Shown in pieces: positions 22,501 through 37,365 of a stretch of 64,000 nucleotides of DNA. The stretch lies in NCBI RefSeq assembly GCF_901709675.1, contig NC_051102.1, positions 1,022,912 to 1,086,911 on the forward strand. The letters run 5' to 3'. The translations under genes and the position numbers were made by a program. Position 1 is the stretch's first letter. Each line of letters starts with the position of its first letter. The notes beneath the pieces were generated by a model. The model searched no databases and was not told where the DNA came from. It was given only the letters and a program-made list of their open reading frames with translations. The stretch comes from Syngnathus acus (lineage: Eukaryota > Chordata > Actinopteri > Syngnathiformes > Syngnathidae).

Positions 22501-25475
22501 TGGAAAGTCAGCCTGCCAGATTTATGACAGGCCCGGACCCCATTAAAACACTGCGCTAGCATAGCACAGGAAGGCTAAAAAACATGTCAACGAGTGATCG
22601 TCTTTAAAAAATGATGTCACAAGGTCACCTCAAACATATCTGTCAAGATTTCACAGGCTGGAAACATCATGTTACCTCACATTTCCATAAAACAACCAAG
22701 TGTGTTTATATTCCTGTACGAGACATGGTCTATACCTCCCTGAGGGCCATCATGTCACGAGGATTGTGTTTTATAAGACACAGAGCAATAAAAAAAAAAA
22801 ACAGTATGGACTAATAGCTGGCAGCACAATGTTTCAAATGTATGCGGATGTATGAGTGTGGAGTTTTTTGTTCATAAATGAATATCCACATCGATATGTT
22901 TTTGTTACAGTAGTTATTGAATTCCAGAGTCTTTTCAGACTTTGCAATGCAATATTAGATGTGATAACATTTTCCTACATGCTACTGTGTTTATAATGTA
23001 GTATAAATCAGAATCAGAAGTGTCTGCTGGTTCTGGCGTACAGCGCTCTGTAACGCCGTCCAGAGGGGAGTAGTTCGAACAGACTGTGCCCTGGGTGAGA
23101 AGGGTCGGTAGAGATTACCGTGAATTTCCATGCATAATGCGCAAAATTTAACTAATTTATTGTCCTAAAATCTGGGGTGCGCATTATGCATGGGAACAAC
23201 AATTTTTGAAGAAAATCTCCCTCGAAATAAAACTTGAAATCACCTTTCTTCTTGTTTGTTGTCAATCGCGCATCGCATTCAGCCATCCTGCCCAACACAC
23301 TTAGTCAGTAAAATTCATAATTGACGACACATCGTTTGATGCGATGGTGCAATCCTTGATGGTGTGTTATTGTCAAATATTGTTTGTTTTTTAATCTCCA
23401 TCGCAGACCGGATATCATACGGAGGCCGCCATGACAGTATGCGCAGAACGGATGCGCAAGACACGTCAGCTATATAAAGAGCGAGAGTTCAGTTCTCTAC
23501 CTATTAGTTTCAATTCACAGTTTAATTAGCAGTTTCAATCAGCAAATAACAAAATGCGTATTACAGGTAATATTTTATTTCACAACACTTTGCCTTGTTC
23601 CTTTCCTCTCTGCTGTTCACTTCAAACACGCTCCATACGAACACAATGCTCTCGTATCAGACGCTTGCTCGATCACCTGCTCGTTTGCTGTCACAATGTA
23701 CCCTACACAAATCCGAAACATTTCTTCGCTATCGAGTTTGCTAGCGCATGCGCAGTGATACTGACCGGCAGAATAACATCCGGTTGTTCCCAAAGATGAT
23801 CTTTTTTCTGAAATAATTTTACGTTTACGGACTTAAGTAAGAGTCAAAATTTGGGTGCGTATTATACATGGGTACAGGCTTTTTTCCAGCATCGACATGC
23901 CATTTTTAGGGTGCGTATTATGCACGGGGGCGTATTTTACATGGAAAATCACGGTAACCTCCATTTGGGCTTTATTGTGATGAAATAGATTAGATAGATA
24001 GATTTCAGAAAGTGTTAGCTGGCCTATACATGAATTCCTTTTTTTTTTTTTTTTTTTTAAATCCACCTGTTGCTGTTCTTATAATGTCATGGGTAAGCCT
24101 CATTTCAGTATATTTAGTTTTTGAGACATTTTTGTTCGGTGTGAGATTTTTCTAACATAACGGTTGCTTTCGCTCAATATAGGTCGGGAAACTTTTCATT
24201 AGAGGACCTACTTTGTCCTTTGGATCAGATCAATTGTGAGATGAGGTTTCAATTAAAACCACATAGCTGCATATTAATTATGTCGGTGAAGGTAACTAAA
24301 GTAGTTCCTGTACAGAACGATGTGGAACTATAGATACATGCATTTTGTCTGTTTGATTTCCAAAAACAACAAAGAATAAATCATGGCTACTCTTTTCATT
24401 TCAGTTACCTTGTCAAGAAATGACCAGGCCAAAATCAAAAGTCGTTCTGCAACACTACTGGACAATTTACTATCTATAAAAAAGCAGCAAGCCCTCTCAT
24501 TACCCTCGCTACAAGTTCACCATGAAGTAAATTTAAAACTGGCAAGAGGTAAAACAATGTTTTCTTGCTGTTTAAAATAAGAGGTTTAGAAATAGTCTAT
24601 TCGAAAAGGATGTTGCGGCTAAAGAGAAAAATGCTTGAGGACCTTCAGTAGCAAGGAAACAAGAAAAACAAAGCGGACATGATTTAGTCGATTGTTAGTT
24701 ACTCTTGGCTCCTGGCCAACTAAAGACATCCTGGATGGAATATTTTGGACTGTGGGCAATTAAATCTTTAGCTGATCAGCTTAGTTTTACTTGATTTAAA
24801 CATACAGAGGGTAGCACAGTGAGGACTTTTCTTTTGAAAAAGACAATGACAAATATAAACACAATCATAAAAATGATTTTGGTCACAAAAAGTATCAAAT
24901 GCAATGTGTTTCAAAAAGAGCCTTATATAATGAATCCAAAAAAGCGAATGTCCAATAATTTGTCTGTTTCCAATTACAACCACCAAGGAAGCTGGTTTAG
25001 ACATAATTGATCAAATTTCTTCTTCTTCCTTGCAGAGACTTTGGACTATGCATCATCAAAATGTGACAGGTAATTATTAATTGTTTTTTGTCTACTACCG
25101 TCAGTGAAGGATTATCAATCAAAGCAACTTTTTTTCTTTAGTGGTCAGCTTCAGGAAAGAGGTCAGGAGAGTCAAAACAACCAAGACTGGCGAGAGATCA
25201 ATGCGGCCGTGGCCTTGACCAGTCTGGCGCACGGGCAGAGTTGTCAGAACAACACGTCGTCGCTTGGCACAACCCCCGGGCTGAGCTGCCACAGGGAGCC
25301 CCTGTCCATCGCAAGGAGCAACATCCCTGGCAGGAAGCCTGTCACGACGCCCCCCTCAGTCCTGAAGCAAAGCTGCACTTCTGAGCAGTCCACCCTCACC
25401 AGTCGCATCATCCAAAAGTCGTCCCACATCTCCGAAGTGCAGACTATCAAAGCGGGTCTGGCCAACAGTGTGTAG
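19576..25475 (+). CDS. mkx: Mohawk homeobox transcription factor (TALE class, IRX-related)
   Basis: Coding exons 19576-19745, 19857-20016, 20094-20247, 20335-20667, 25036-25069 and 25142-25475 (TAG) join in phase to 394 residues, with an optional sixth exon listed separately. The TALE homeodomain covers about residues 64-124 with recognition helix VSNWFANARRRLKN. It is followed by the mohawk-specific blocks PPKYKSSLLNRYLND, SFSSNE, WREINAAVALTSLA and IIQKSSHISEV. In vertebrates Mohawk is a nuclear, mostly repressive regulator of tendon and muscle differentiation, and these C-terminal blocks correspond to its repression domains. The start was chosen because MNSVV matches the family N-terminus MNTIV. 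Intron 4 is 4.4 kb and holds a family B element. Confidence 0.95.
23118..23954 (+). mobile_element. TA-flanked pogo-like non-autonomous element, family B copy 2 (inside mkx)
   Basis: Ends are CCGTGAATTTCCATGCATAATGCG and its inverse, with TA at 23116-23117 and 23955-23956. It is inverted relative to copy 1 at 12853-13616 and shares several hundred near-identical bases, including an 81-codon frame that differs by one residue. It keeps the TATATAAAG box (about 23470) but has lost about 95 bp that encode the transposase-like start in copy 1. It carries about 200 bp near 23215-23420 that copy 1 lacks. Confidence 0.75.
24405..24548 (+). CDS. mkx: Possible optional exon of mkx (48 codons, in frame)
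   Basis: A TTTCATTTTCAG acceptor and a GAG|GTAAAA donor bracket 144 nt that stay open in the mkx frame (phase 1 in and out). Including it would insert 48 residues (VTLSRNDQAKIK...) just before the ETLDYASSKCD exon. Known Mohawk proteins lack this segment, and skipping it gives the usual product. It is either a cassette exon or a chance frame. Confidence 0.35.
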
Positions 25476-25691
25476 GAATTCAACATGCGACAATCATGTC
25501 TGCCTCAAGGCAGCCTTTGAGACTTTTGAAATGTTTGAGAAATGTAAAAAAATATATATAGACTGTATTCTTCCACAATGTTTTTTTTTTTTTTACAATG
25601 TTGCTGATGTATTTCTATTGTGTTTTGTTATAAGTTAACTTCTTTGAGACTGGATCGTCATCCAATGCCCTTAGTTTGACCGCAGCTTTCC

Positions 25692-25697
25692 AATAAA
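25692..25697 (+). terminator. mkx: Polyadenylation signal of mkx (AATAAA)
   Basis: A canonical AATAAA about 215 nt after the mkx stop codon, in an AT-rich 3'UTR. Confidence 0.7.
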
Positions 25698-25804
25698 GTC
25701 AATGTTAAGTTTCTTCAACATGGGCTCTATTTTCACATAATTTTGACAAGAGCTTGGGACAATCCCTCGGAATCATAGTAGAAATCATTCATCTTTATTT
25801 TATC

Positions 25805-25929
25805 TATCCATCCATCCATTATCACAGGCACACTGGAGCCTATCTTAGCTGACTCGGGCAGTAGGCGGGGTACACCCTGAACTGGTTGCCAGCCAATCAC
25901 AGAATCAAACCCTGCACCACTACAAATGC
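25805..25929 (-). mobile_element. Old, truncated SINE-1 fragment
   Basis: CCATCCATCCATTATC followed by diverged tail-end SINE sequence (GGGCAGTAGGCGGGGTACACC, CAGCCAATCACAGAATCAAACCCTG). It lacks the middle of the element. A full copy is inserted immediately to its right. Confidence 0.75.
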
Positions 25930-25941
25930 AAATGCTAACAT

Positions 25942-26304
25942 CCATCCATCCATTTTCTGAACCGCTTAGTCCCCACGGGGGTCGCGGGAGTGCTGGAGCC
26001 TATCGCAGCCGTCATCGGGCAGTAGGCGGGGGACACCCTGAACCGGTTGCCAGCCAATCGCAGGGCACACAGAGACAAACAACCATTTGCACTCGCACTC
26101 ACACCTAGGGACAATTTGGAGTCTGCAATCGGCCTACCAAGCATGTTTGTGGGATGTGGGAGGAAACCGGAGTGCCCGGAGAAAACCCACACGGGGCCGG
26201 GGAGAACATGCAAACTCCACACAGGGAGGGCCGGAGGTGGAATCGAACCCGCACCCTCCTAACTGTGAGGCGGACGTCTTACCCAGTGCGTCACCGAGCC
26301 GCCC
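25942..26304 (-). mobile_element. tRNA-derived SINE (SINE-1 family), full length
   Basis: Same structure as the copy at 3305-3670, with a 12-bp duplication AAATGCTAACAT on both sides (25930-25941 and 26305-26316). The long open frames on both strands are SINE sequence. Confidence 0.9.
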
Positions 26305-26316
26305 AAATGCTAACAT

Positions 26317-28259
26317 TATACAGAAAAACACACATACAATCTGCACATATGGTCATGCATAAAAAAAGAGGCAGCGTAAGGGAGCTGTGCAAATGTTATA
26401 CTACACCCATGAGGAGTTTCAGGTCCCTTGCTCAAAATCAACTTTGTTGTGCTTAGGAAGCATCTGACAGACAACCAAGCCTGGTTGATTGGTAATTGTT
26501 TGGTCTGCAGCAGTCATCTCAATCCCCCCGCCCCAACATTTTCCTGTCTACTACTTGATGGGACAAAAGAGACTGGACTAGGTCCAACATCGAGCATGAA
26601 GGTCATAACAGGCAACACTGAAACATATGCCAAATGTTTCCTTTCCGTGATGTACTGTAGTTGTCTGTGTCGTATTAAGCTCTTGCTTTTGCTATAAACA
26701 CGTTGAAATTGTTTTTAACTGTCTGGCAACAATATGGAAAGAATGCTCGGCTTTCTGAGTGATTGTTTTAAGCACAACTTCGGCAACCTGTTTGCAGAGA
26801 GTTCCTCCACCACTGCTGGAAAGAAAAGAAGTGTTTTCCTCACACTTGACAAAAAGATGCATTCTTAGTTTGTCTCACAAGAACGAGCCCTTCACTTGTA
26901 ATTTACAAACAGATACAACAACTCCCTAGATAGACACCACAAGCCGCAAAGGGTGATGAGGAGGAAAAAAAAAATGCCTGGTACACTGCGTGTGCCTTGA
27001 GTGGAGCATCCTGTTCCGTATGAGCACATCCCGACACCAAACATAAGCTTGTAATCACACATAAACGGCTGCAGTTATTTGACTAAAGATCATTAGCAGG
27101 ATCTTTCCACTCACGACCTACTTTGAGATTTTTTTTTTTACATTTTGTACTGAGAATATTTGCAGACTCGCATGTTCTCATCACTTCATCAACTGAGTTG
27201 CCAATGAAAAGGCACCTCGTCATTATGTGGGCCTTGAGAGCAAATGGAAACTGCATGACAATTAAATCATAGTTTAGAATGACTGCACCCCAAGTGTCAT
27301 TTTATTTCAGTTTGAAACAGGACAATTTTGACAACACTGGAAACAGAGAACGTCATTCGTTGTTAAGGCAAGATTCATTGCGACATTCTGCATTGCAAAA
27401 TTCAATTGATACAGAATGTAAAACATTTGCAGAGAGTGATTCAGATAAACGGAGAGGGAAGGTGGCATGGAAAGAAGTTGACAAATAATGACAGTACAAC
27501 AAATCGGTATACTGCAGAAGAGAAAACGCTTGGGAATGATCTTCCATCATGTCTGAAACCATCACCTTGAAGACTAAATATGGACCACATTACATACAAA
27601 CAAAATGAAACGATAAATGGTGAACTGGACTGAATGATGACTAAGAAAACATGATGTTAAATAACTTTCTTGTATTACGAGGTCTATACAGCACAAATAG
27701 GGGGATAGTTCCACAACCTTTAATGAGACTATAATGATCAACTAGTTTTGAGGATTCTGCACTCTACATAGAAGGAGTGTATCAATACATTCTGATTGCA
27801 AATATTTCATGAATAAGGCCATATAATGACATTAACTGAGTTAATAAAAAAAAAATGTGGATGTACTGTATCCACAGTGTTTTTGGAAAAGATGAAAGCT
27901 TTTCATGGCCAGAGGTTAAATGAAGGGTATCCACCCCCCATATAAAATGCTGCTTGATACATAGGGGATGGTCAGGATTGGTTCATATTATCAGCTTCAC
28001 TCTCACATTCTCTGTTGTAAAGTGACATCATGCGTGTTGAACCCAAGCACACACAAAAGTCAAACTCTATCTTACGAGGCCAAAAGACTTTTTTTTTTTA
28101 AACTAGATCCATTCATTGAAACGGAAAGAAGTGTCATGTGCAAAGAGTCCTCCCCTGCCCGATCTCTCGTACCAACTCACATTTTTCATCTCCTTCCTGG
28201 TTCCGGACTAAGGTAATTTCTATCGAGCTTTTATTTTTGTTTGTTTGTTTTGTCCACTT
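26317..28259. other. Intergenic region between mkx and rab18 (convergent genes), no recognised gene
   Basis: Only short frames without family resemblance were seen. A minus-strand AATAAA (complement at 28230-28235) lies 25 nt past the rab18 stop and might serve as a very short 3'UTR signal, though a more distal site is more likely. Confidence 0.5.
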
Positions 28260-30435
28260 TCAAGGTATGGAGCAGTATCCTCCGCATGCCCTGCCACCGC
28301 CTTGCTCTTGATTACCCAGTTGCAGTGTCTGGGCCTGGCTTTCGCTCTCCCAAAGCCCCGGAGTTTGGAGGATCTTCTCTACAAGCTCCTCAAAGGCACA
28401 CTGTACGCCGTCTTTGGTCTTTGCACTTGCCTCTGGGGAAAAAAAACGGAAAAAGGTTTCCATCAAACAAAAACAAGAAAATCTCCACAAGGCTTTCATT
28501 TATAAAAAATCAGGGAAACTATTCCTTCAATGTGCAGGTTTTAATGATAATGACATTCAAGGTATTCTACATGATGACTCAATTTAAGAAGCAAAAGACA
28601 AGCGGCGGGCTCACAGTGGATCGAATCGAACACATTGTTGCCTGGCTCGGCCCAAAGCCACTCATTAATGTTGCTGCACTAAAATGGAAACTCCAAAGCA
28701 CGTTAACCTAATTTTGCAAATGGAGTAAGCTTGGATAAGGGAATTAGAAATTTGGGAAAGCGTGCAGACATACATTTAAAGCAACAACATTTAAAGCCTA
28801 TCTAGATGCTAATCATAATGCAAATGATCTGGAGCAGCTGCATCCAACCAAAAGACCAAAACAGCTAAATCAGGCCAGAAAGACAAATCAAAAGCATCAC
28901 TTGCTAAGCTTTAACATGGACACTTACCGATAAAAAGCATCGAGTGTTTTCTCGCAAACTTCAGGCCTTCATTTCTGTCCACTTCGTGGTCATCCTAGAA
29001 ACCAAAATCATGAAATTCACACTATTTCCACCATTTCACATAAACAGAAGCACAGTGGACGTTGCGGTGAAATGTCCTAAATAAACATGCTTTCACATTT
29101 ATGAAAATTGTCTTAATAACTGCGAAAGCAAATCTTTTCCAGACTCACCTGATCAATCTTGTTGCCAACAAGCATTTTTACAATATCATTGCGAGTGGTG
29201 TAGGTTTCCAATTCATTCAACCAGTTTTCCAGCTTTGTGAAGGTGTCACGCTTTGTAACATCATATACTGTCAACCCAAAAGAAATAATGAGTAGAAACA
29301 GAACATTACGCAAGAAATCATATAGAATCAAATGACAGTATTCCTGTGATGCTAAAAACATTCTGCAATCATAAAATGCAAAAAATGTAAAATATGGCAC
29401 ACTACTAATGTGCTTTAAAAAAAATTACTTACCAAGTATAACTCCCTGGGCACCGCGATAGTAGCTGGGTGTTAGCGTACGAAACCTTTCTTGTCCAGCT
29501 GTGTCCTATACAAAGATGACAATATAAGAAATGTTGGGGGGAAAATATCTGTGAAAAGTTGAATCCACAAGTGCTATGTAGGGGTAGAAGTTTTTCTGTT
29601 GTTGCCATATTTGAATTGATATCTAAATGCAAGAGAACCGTTTGCAGAGTAAAATAATAATAATTTTAAAAAAAATTGTGGATTGTTTTTGTTCACTTCA
29701 AACTATTTGTTGTTGAACGGTTCTTTTACATATGCATTTTATGTACTGTTCTGTGCAACGTCGCAACCCAGTGGACAGATATTGTATTGCACTATGTTTT
29801 TCATGAGCTCACATTCATAATAAAAAAACATGACAACATAATGACCAGTCTTACCCATATGGCGAGTTTTGCTTTGTTTCCATCGATTGATAATGTTTTC
29901 ACTTTGAAATCCACACCTTAGTCGGCGTGCAAGAGAAAGGTAACAAGAGGGTTTTAGACAATTAAGAAATGTTAAGTTAAAAAATATGGAAAACTTGGGG
30001 TATGAAATGTACCTATTGTCGCTGACTGCTCTGGGTCAAATGTGTCTTCTGTGAATCTCAGGAGAAGGCTGTCGGGAAAAGAGATGCAGTTAGCAAAATG
30101 GACTAAAGCCTTTCAACGTTTTATGTAACAGTCGGCACCGGTGGCGAGCAGCATCAGCTAAAATCAACACGCAGTGAAAAGTTGGCAATACATCTTTTGA
30201 TGTTATTGCAAGCCAACAACACTACTGAAAAAAAGAAATGAATTTGGAAAAAATATAATACCATTACGTGATTCACGAAAAGTACCGCAGGGCAACACAG
30301 TGCTAAGAAACTGATGTCAACACACTTCACAAGCTAAGCTAGCATGCTAGCTCGGGACAAAACATACCTAGACTTCCCCACTCCACTTTCGCCTATTATC
30401 AGCAGTTTCAGAGTTGTCAGTACGTCTTCATCCAT
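28260..30435 (-). CDS. rab18: Ras-related small GTPase Rab18
   Basis: Seven exons, in coding order: 30368-30435, 30013-30068, 29855-29916, 29433-29505, 29149-29267, 28928-28994, 28260-28432 (TGA). They join in phase to 205 residues; human Rab18 has 206. All nucleotide-binding motifs are present: P-loop GESGVGKS (residues 15-22), the switch-I Thr (SATIGVD), DTAGQERF, VGNKID and EASAKT. Rab18 cycles between cytosol and ER/lipid-droplet membranes and works in ER structure and lipid-droplet dynamics. The C-terminus is GGYCSIP, with a single prenylatable Cys as in family members, but the last residue is Pro where Leu or similar is usual. Intron 1 is about 300 bp. Confidence 0.97.
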
Positions 30436-30559
30436 ATTCCGATGTAACGCAAGTTCGTCAGGCGATTCGCTTCGCTTTTGAAAACAATGTACAGTAAGCT
30501 TGTTTTTTGTTTAGTAATTCCCTTGCAGCTTTTGACAACTTCCGCCCAACGTGTACACC

Positions 30560-30567
30560 TGACGTCA
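30560..30567. promoter_or_regulatory. Consensus CRE/ATF site upstream of rab18
   Basis: The palindrome TGACGTCA lies 125 bp upstream of the rab18 start codon, in the expected promoter zone. Function is inferred from position and motif only. Confidence 0.45.
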
Positions 30568-31159
30568 TGGATAACTGTTGGTCACGTGTAAATGTCGTGA
30601 CATTCCTAAAATACTCTTGCCATGTCAAAACTGAGATTTTATTTAGTCAAATGCATAGAACACTACACATGAAAGATAGCAAACTCACGTTTGCTCGCGT
30701 TTTGCACTCAAGTAAAAGCAAGAGGACAAACCCAAATTGGTAACAGACATACAGTACACGTGAAGAATTAGACGGATTAGCTCCAAATGCTTAACTCACA
30801 TGCATCTGAATTTGAATAATTCCCAACCCATAATTTACAAGCCAGTATCTTTTTTTTTATGATTATGATAAATATTTACATTCATTTACTGAGTGGCCTG
30901 AGCGAGCGACATTTACAATCTAAATAAATACACAATATGTATTGATTATTCTGCCACCATGATGACTGATATTCATTATGTTAATGCACATGTTTACCTT
31001 TACAACACTTGGGGTTAAGTAAATTTAGCACTACCATTTTATAACGCATAGATTTACAGCTCTTTCCCACAAGCCCCTGAGTCCTTAGAAAATCCCAAAC
31101 CAGACCCCCCACCCACCCCCTACCCCACCCCTGCATTTGTTGTGTTTCACTGGCTGCTT

Positions 31160-35724
<4,565 letters not shown>

Positions 35725-35845
35725 TTTAAGCCAACAGCGACCGTGAAACCATACAAATGACTTGTCTTCACACGTATTTGTCCGCGGCTGCCACTTTTAC
35801 TTTTGCAAGAGCGACAGCTAGCATCGAGATCCGGATGTGACGTCT

Positions 35846-35846
<1 letters not shown>

Positions 35847-35879
<33 letters not shown>
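35847..35879. repeat. Poly-T tract (about 32 nt) upstream of yme1l1
   Basis: A homopolymer about 125 bp upstream of the yme1l1 start. It may be the remnant poly-A tail of a retroposed fragment, or assembly-sensitive slippage. Confidence 0.85.
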
Positions 35880-35880
<1 letters not shown>

Positions 35881-36230
35881 TAACCTTGTTTTGTTTTCCG
35901 GATAGATTACGTCACCGACGACCATTCATTCACATTCACACCCAAGACACCCAAGTCTAAAACTTCACCTAGCATGTCGTATTTAGACCGCAACAGAGCG
36001 CACTGCAAACACAGGGAGAATATTCAAACTCCATAAAGGCCCCTACAGGCCTGAGTGAATATTGTTCAAACCTACCTGTTCTTGCAGTGAAGAGACTCTA
36101 ATTCATAGGTGTCAAACTCAAGGCCCGCGGGCCACATCCGGCCCGGCATGCAATTATATCCGGCCCGCGAGATCATTTTATATTATTGTTACTAATGGCC
36201 CGACGATATGAAGCGATGATAACACAATAA

Positions 36231-36250
36231 ACTACAGATCCCATAATGCA
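36231..36250 (+). promoter_or_regulatory. ZNF143/Staf-like motif inside the hAT element
   Basis: ACTACAGATCCCATAATGCA closely follows the vertebrate ZNF143 consensus ACTACAA-TCCCA--ATGC. It lies 114 bp upstream of the transposase start and about 510 bp upstream of the divergently oriented yme1l1 start. The motif call is by eye. Confidence 0.5.
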
Positions 36251-36298
36251 GTGCTTTCGCTGCCTTGCTGCCTTGCAGCGAAAGCACTGCATTATGGG
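36240..36298. repeat. Perfect 23-bp inverted repeat with 13-nt loop
   Basis: CCCATAATGCAGTGCTTTCG...CTG at 36240-36262 is exactly complementary to 36276-36298, with a CCTTGCTGCCTTG spacer. It overlaps the ZNF143-like motif. Confidence 0.9.
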
Positions 36299-36363
36299 AG
36301 CGTTTTTCCGCGGCGATCCGGTCAAGTGCTTGTTGCTGCAAGTTATTGCGAAGCTAGCCCCTC

Positions 36364-36744
36364 ATGATGCCGAAGAGAAAAGTTGATGCTGAAAACAGAG
36401 CCTTTAAAAACCGATGGGAGGTTGAGTATATGTTTACTGACATTGCCGGTAAGCCCGTTTGTCTCATTTGTGGCGCTAATGTGGCTGTATTGAAAGAGTT
36501 TAATCTAAGACGGCACTATGAAACAAAACATCTGGATAATCTGAAAGACCTGAATGCAGAGCAGAAGATACAGAAGGTAGAAGAGTTAAAGAAGAAGCTG
36601 ACATTAATTAATGTTTACTTGAAGTACAAGCACTGTCACCATTTTAATTTATTTTTTCAGGCGTTTTTTTTTTGCAGCATGTTCCAATTTCTAACTTGTA
36701 TAATTTTAACTGGATATATTTTTATGGAGATCAAGATATTTTAA
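36364..36744 (+). pseudogene. N-terminal fragment of hAT transposase (BED zinc finger)
   Basis: The frame starts MMPKRKVDAENRAF and contains a BED-type finger: CLICGAN (the Cys pair) and RRHYETKH (the His pair). It is of the kind seen in Charlie-like transposases and the GTF2IRD2/ZBED proteins derived from them. After about residue 80 (KVEELKKKL) it leaves the family and runs into AT-rich sequence to a stop, so the dimerisation and catalytic parts are deleted. Confidence 0.8.
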
Positions 36745-37365
36745 GTTATTTAAAGTTTAAGTTTATTTATTCCAGAATAACATTCCTGTCCGTTTGTATT
36801 TATATTTATGTTAAAAGTTAGTTTTAGTGTGTTCAATAAATGTTTGTTCTGTTCGGCCCGCGACCTGAAGTGTGTTTTGAATTTTGGCCCCCTGTGCAAT
36901 TGAGTTTGACACCCCTGCTCTAATTGTAGCTTTAACGAATTGTGCAGTATGGTCCTTAGGTGTTTTACAGAAGTAAAAGAACGATTACGTTTCAACAGTC
37001 TCAGTTTTTTTATTGTAATTCTAATGAGGCATCTATAATTGTTGACTTTTTTATTGTTCATTTGACAAAAAAAGAGAATAATAAATAACATGGTCTGTTG
37101 TACTAAAATTAAGTGATGAATCACCAAGCTCTGACAAAATGTTCAAATCTTGCCATTTTCATCATGTTCATTTGTCATGTCTAGCCAAAGTTCCTCCATG
37201 ATGTTTTTTCTGTCAGGTAAACAAGAGTGGAACTATTACACCCAGGGATTATAATATTTAAATATGAGGATAAACTCAAATGATTCTCCTGGAACCAAAA
37301 AAAACACTCTTTTACAATGTTGTCAAGTAAAAACAAAAGATCAAGCAAAACATACTGTAGCTTGC

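Larger units (their letters stand above)
36104..36917 (+). mobile_element. hAT (Charlie-like) element, internally deleted, 8-bp TSD
   Basis: Termini CATAGGTGTCAAACTCAAGG and GAGTTTGACACCCCTG are imperfect inverted repeats. The 8-bp duplication CTCTAATT flanks it exactly (36096-36103, 36918-36925). It keeps the 5' part of a hAT transposase gene with its presumed promoter but lost the catalytic core. A shorter relative is at 45027-45362 and a degenerate one at 4785-6875. Confidence 0.9.

Noticed and set aside
23554-23799. 81-codon frame conserved in both family B elements as a gene
   Set aside because: Near-identity reflects the recent spread of the whole element; flanking non-coding parts are as similar as the frame, and it matches no known protein.
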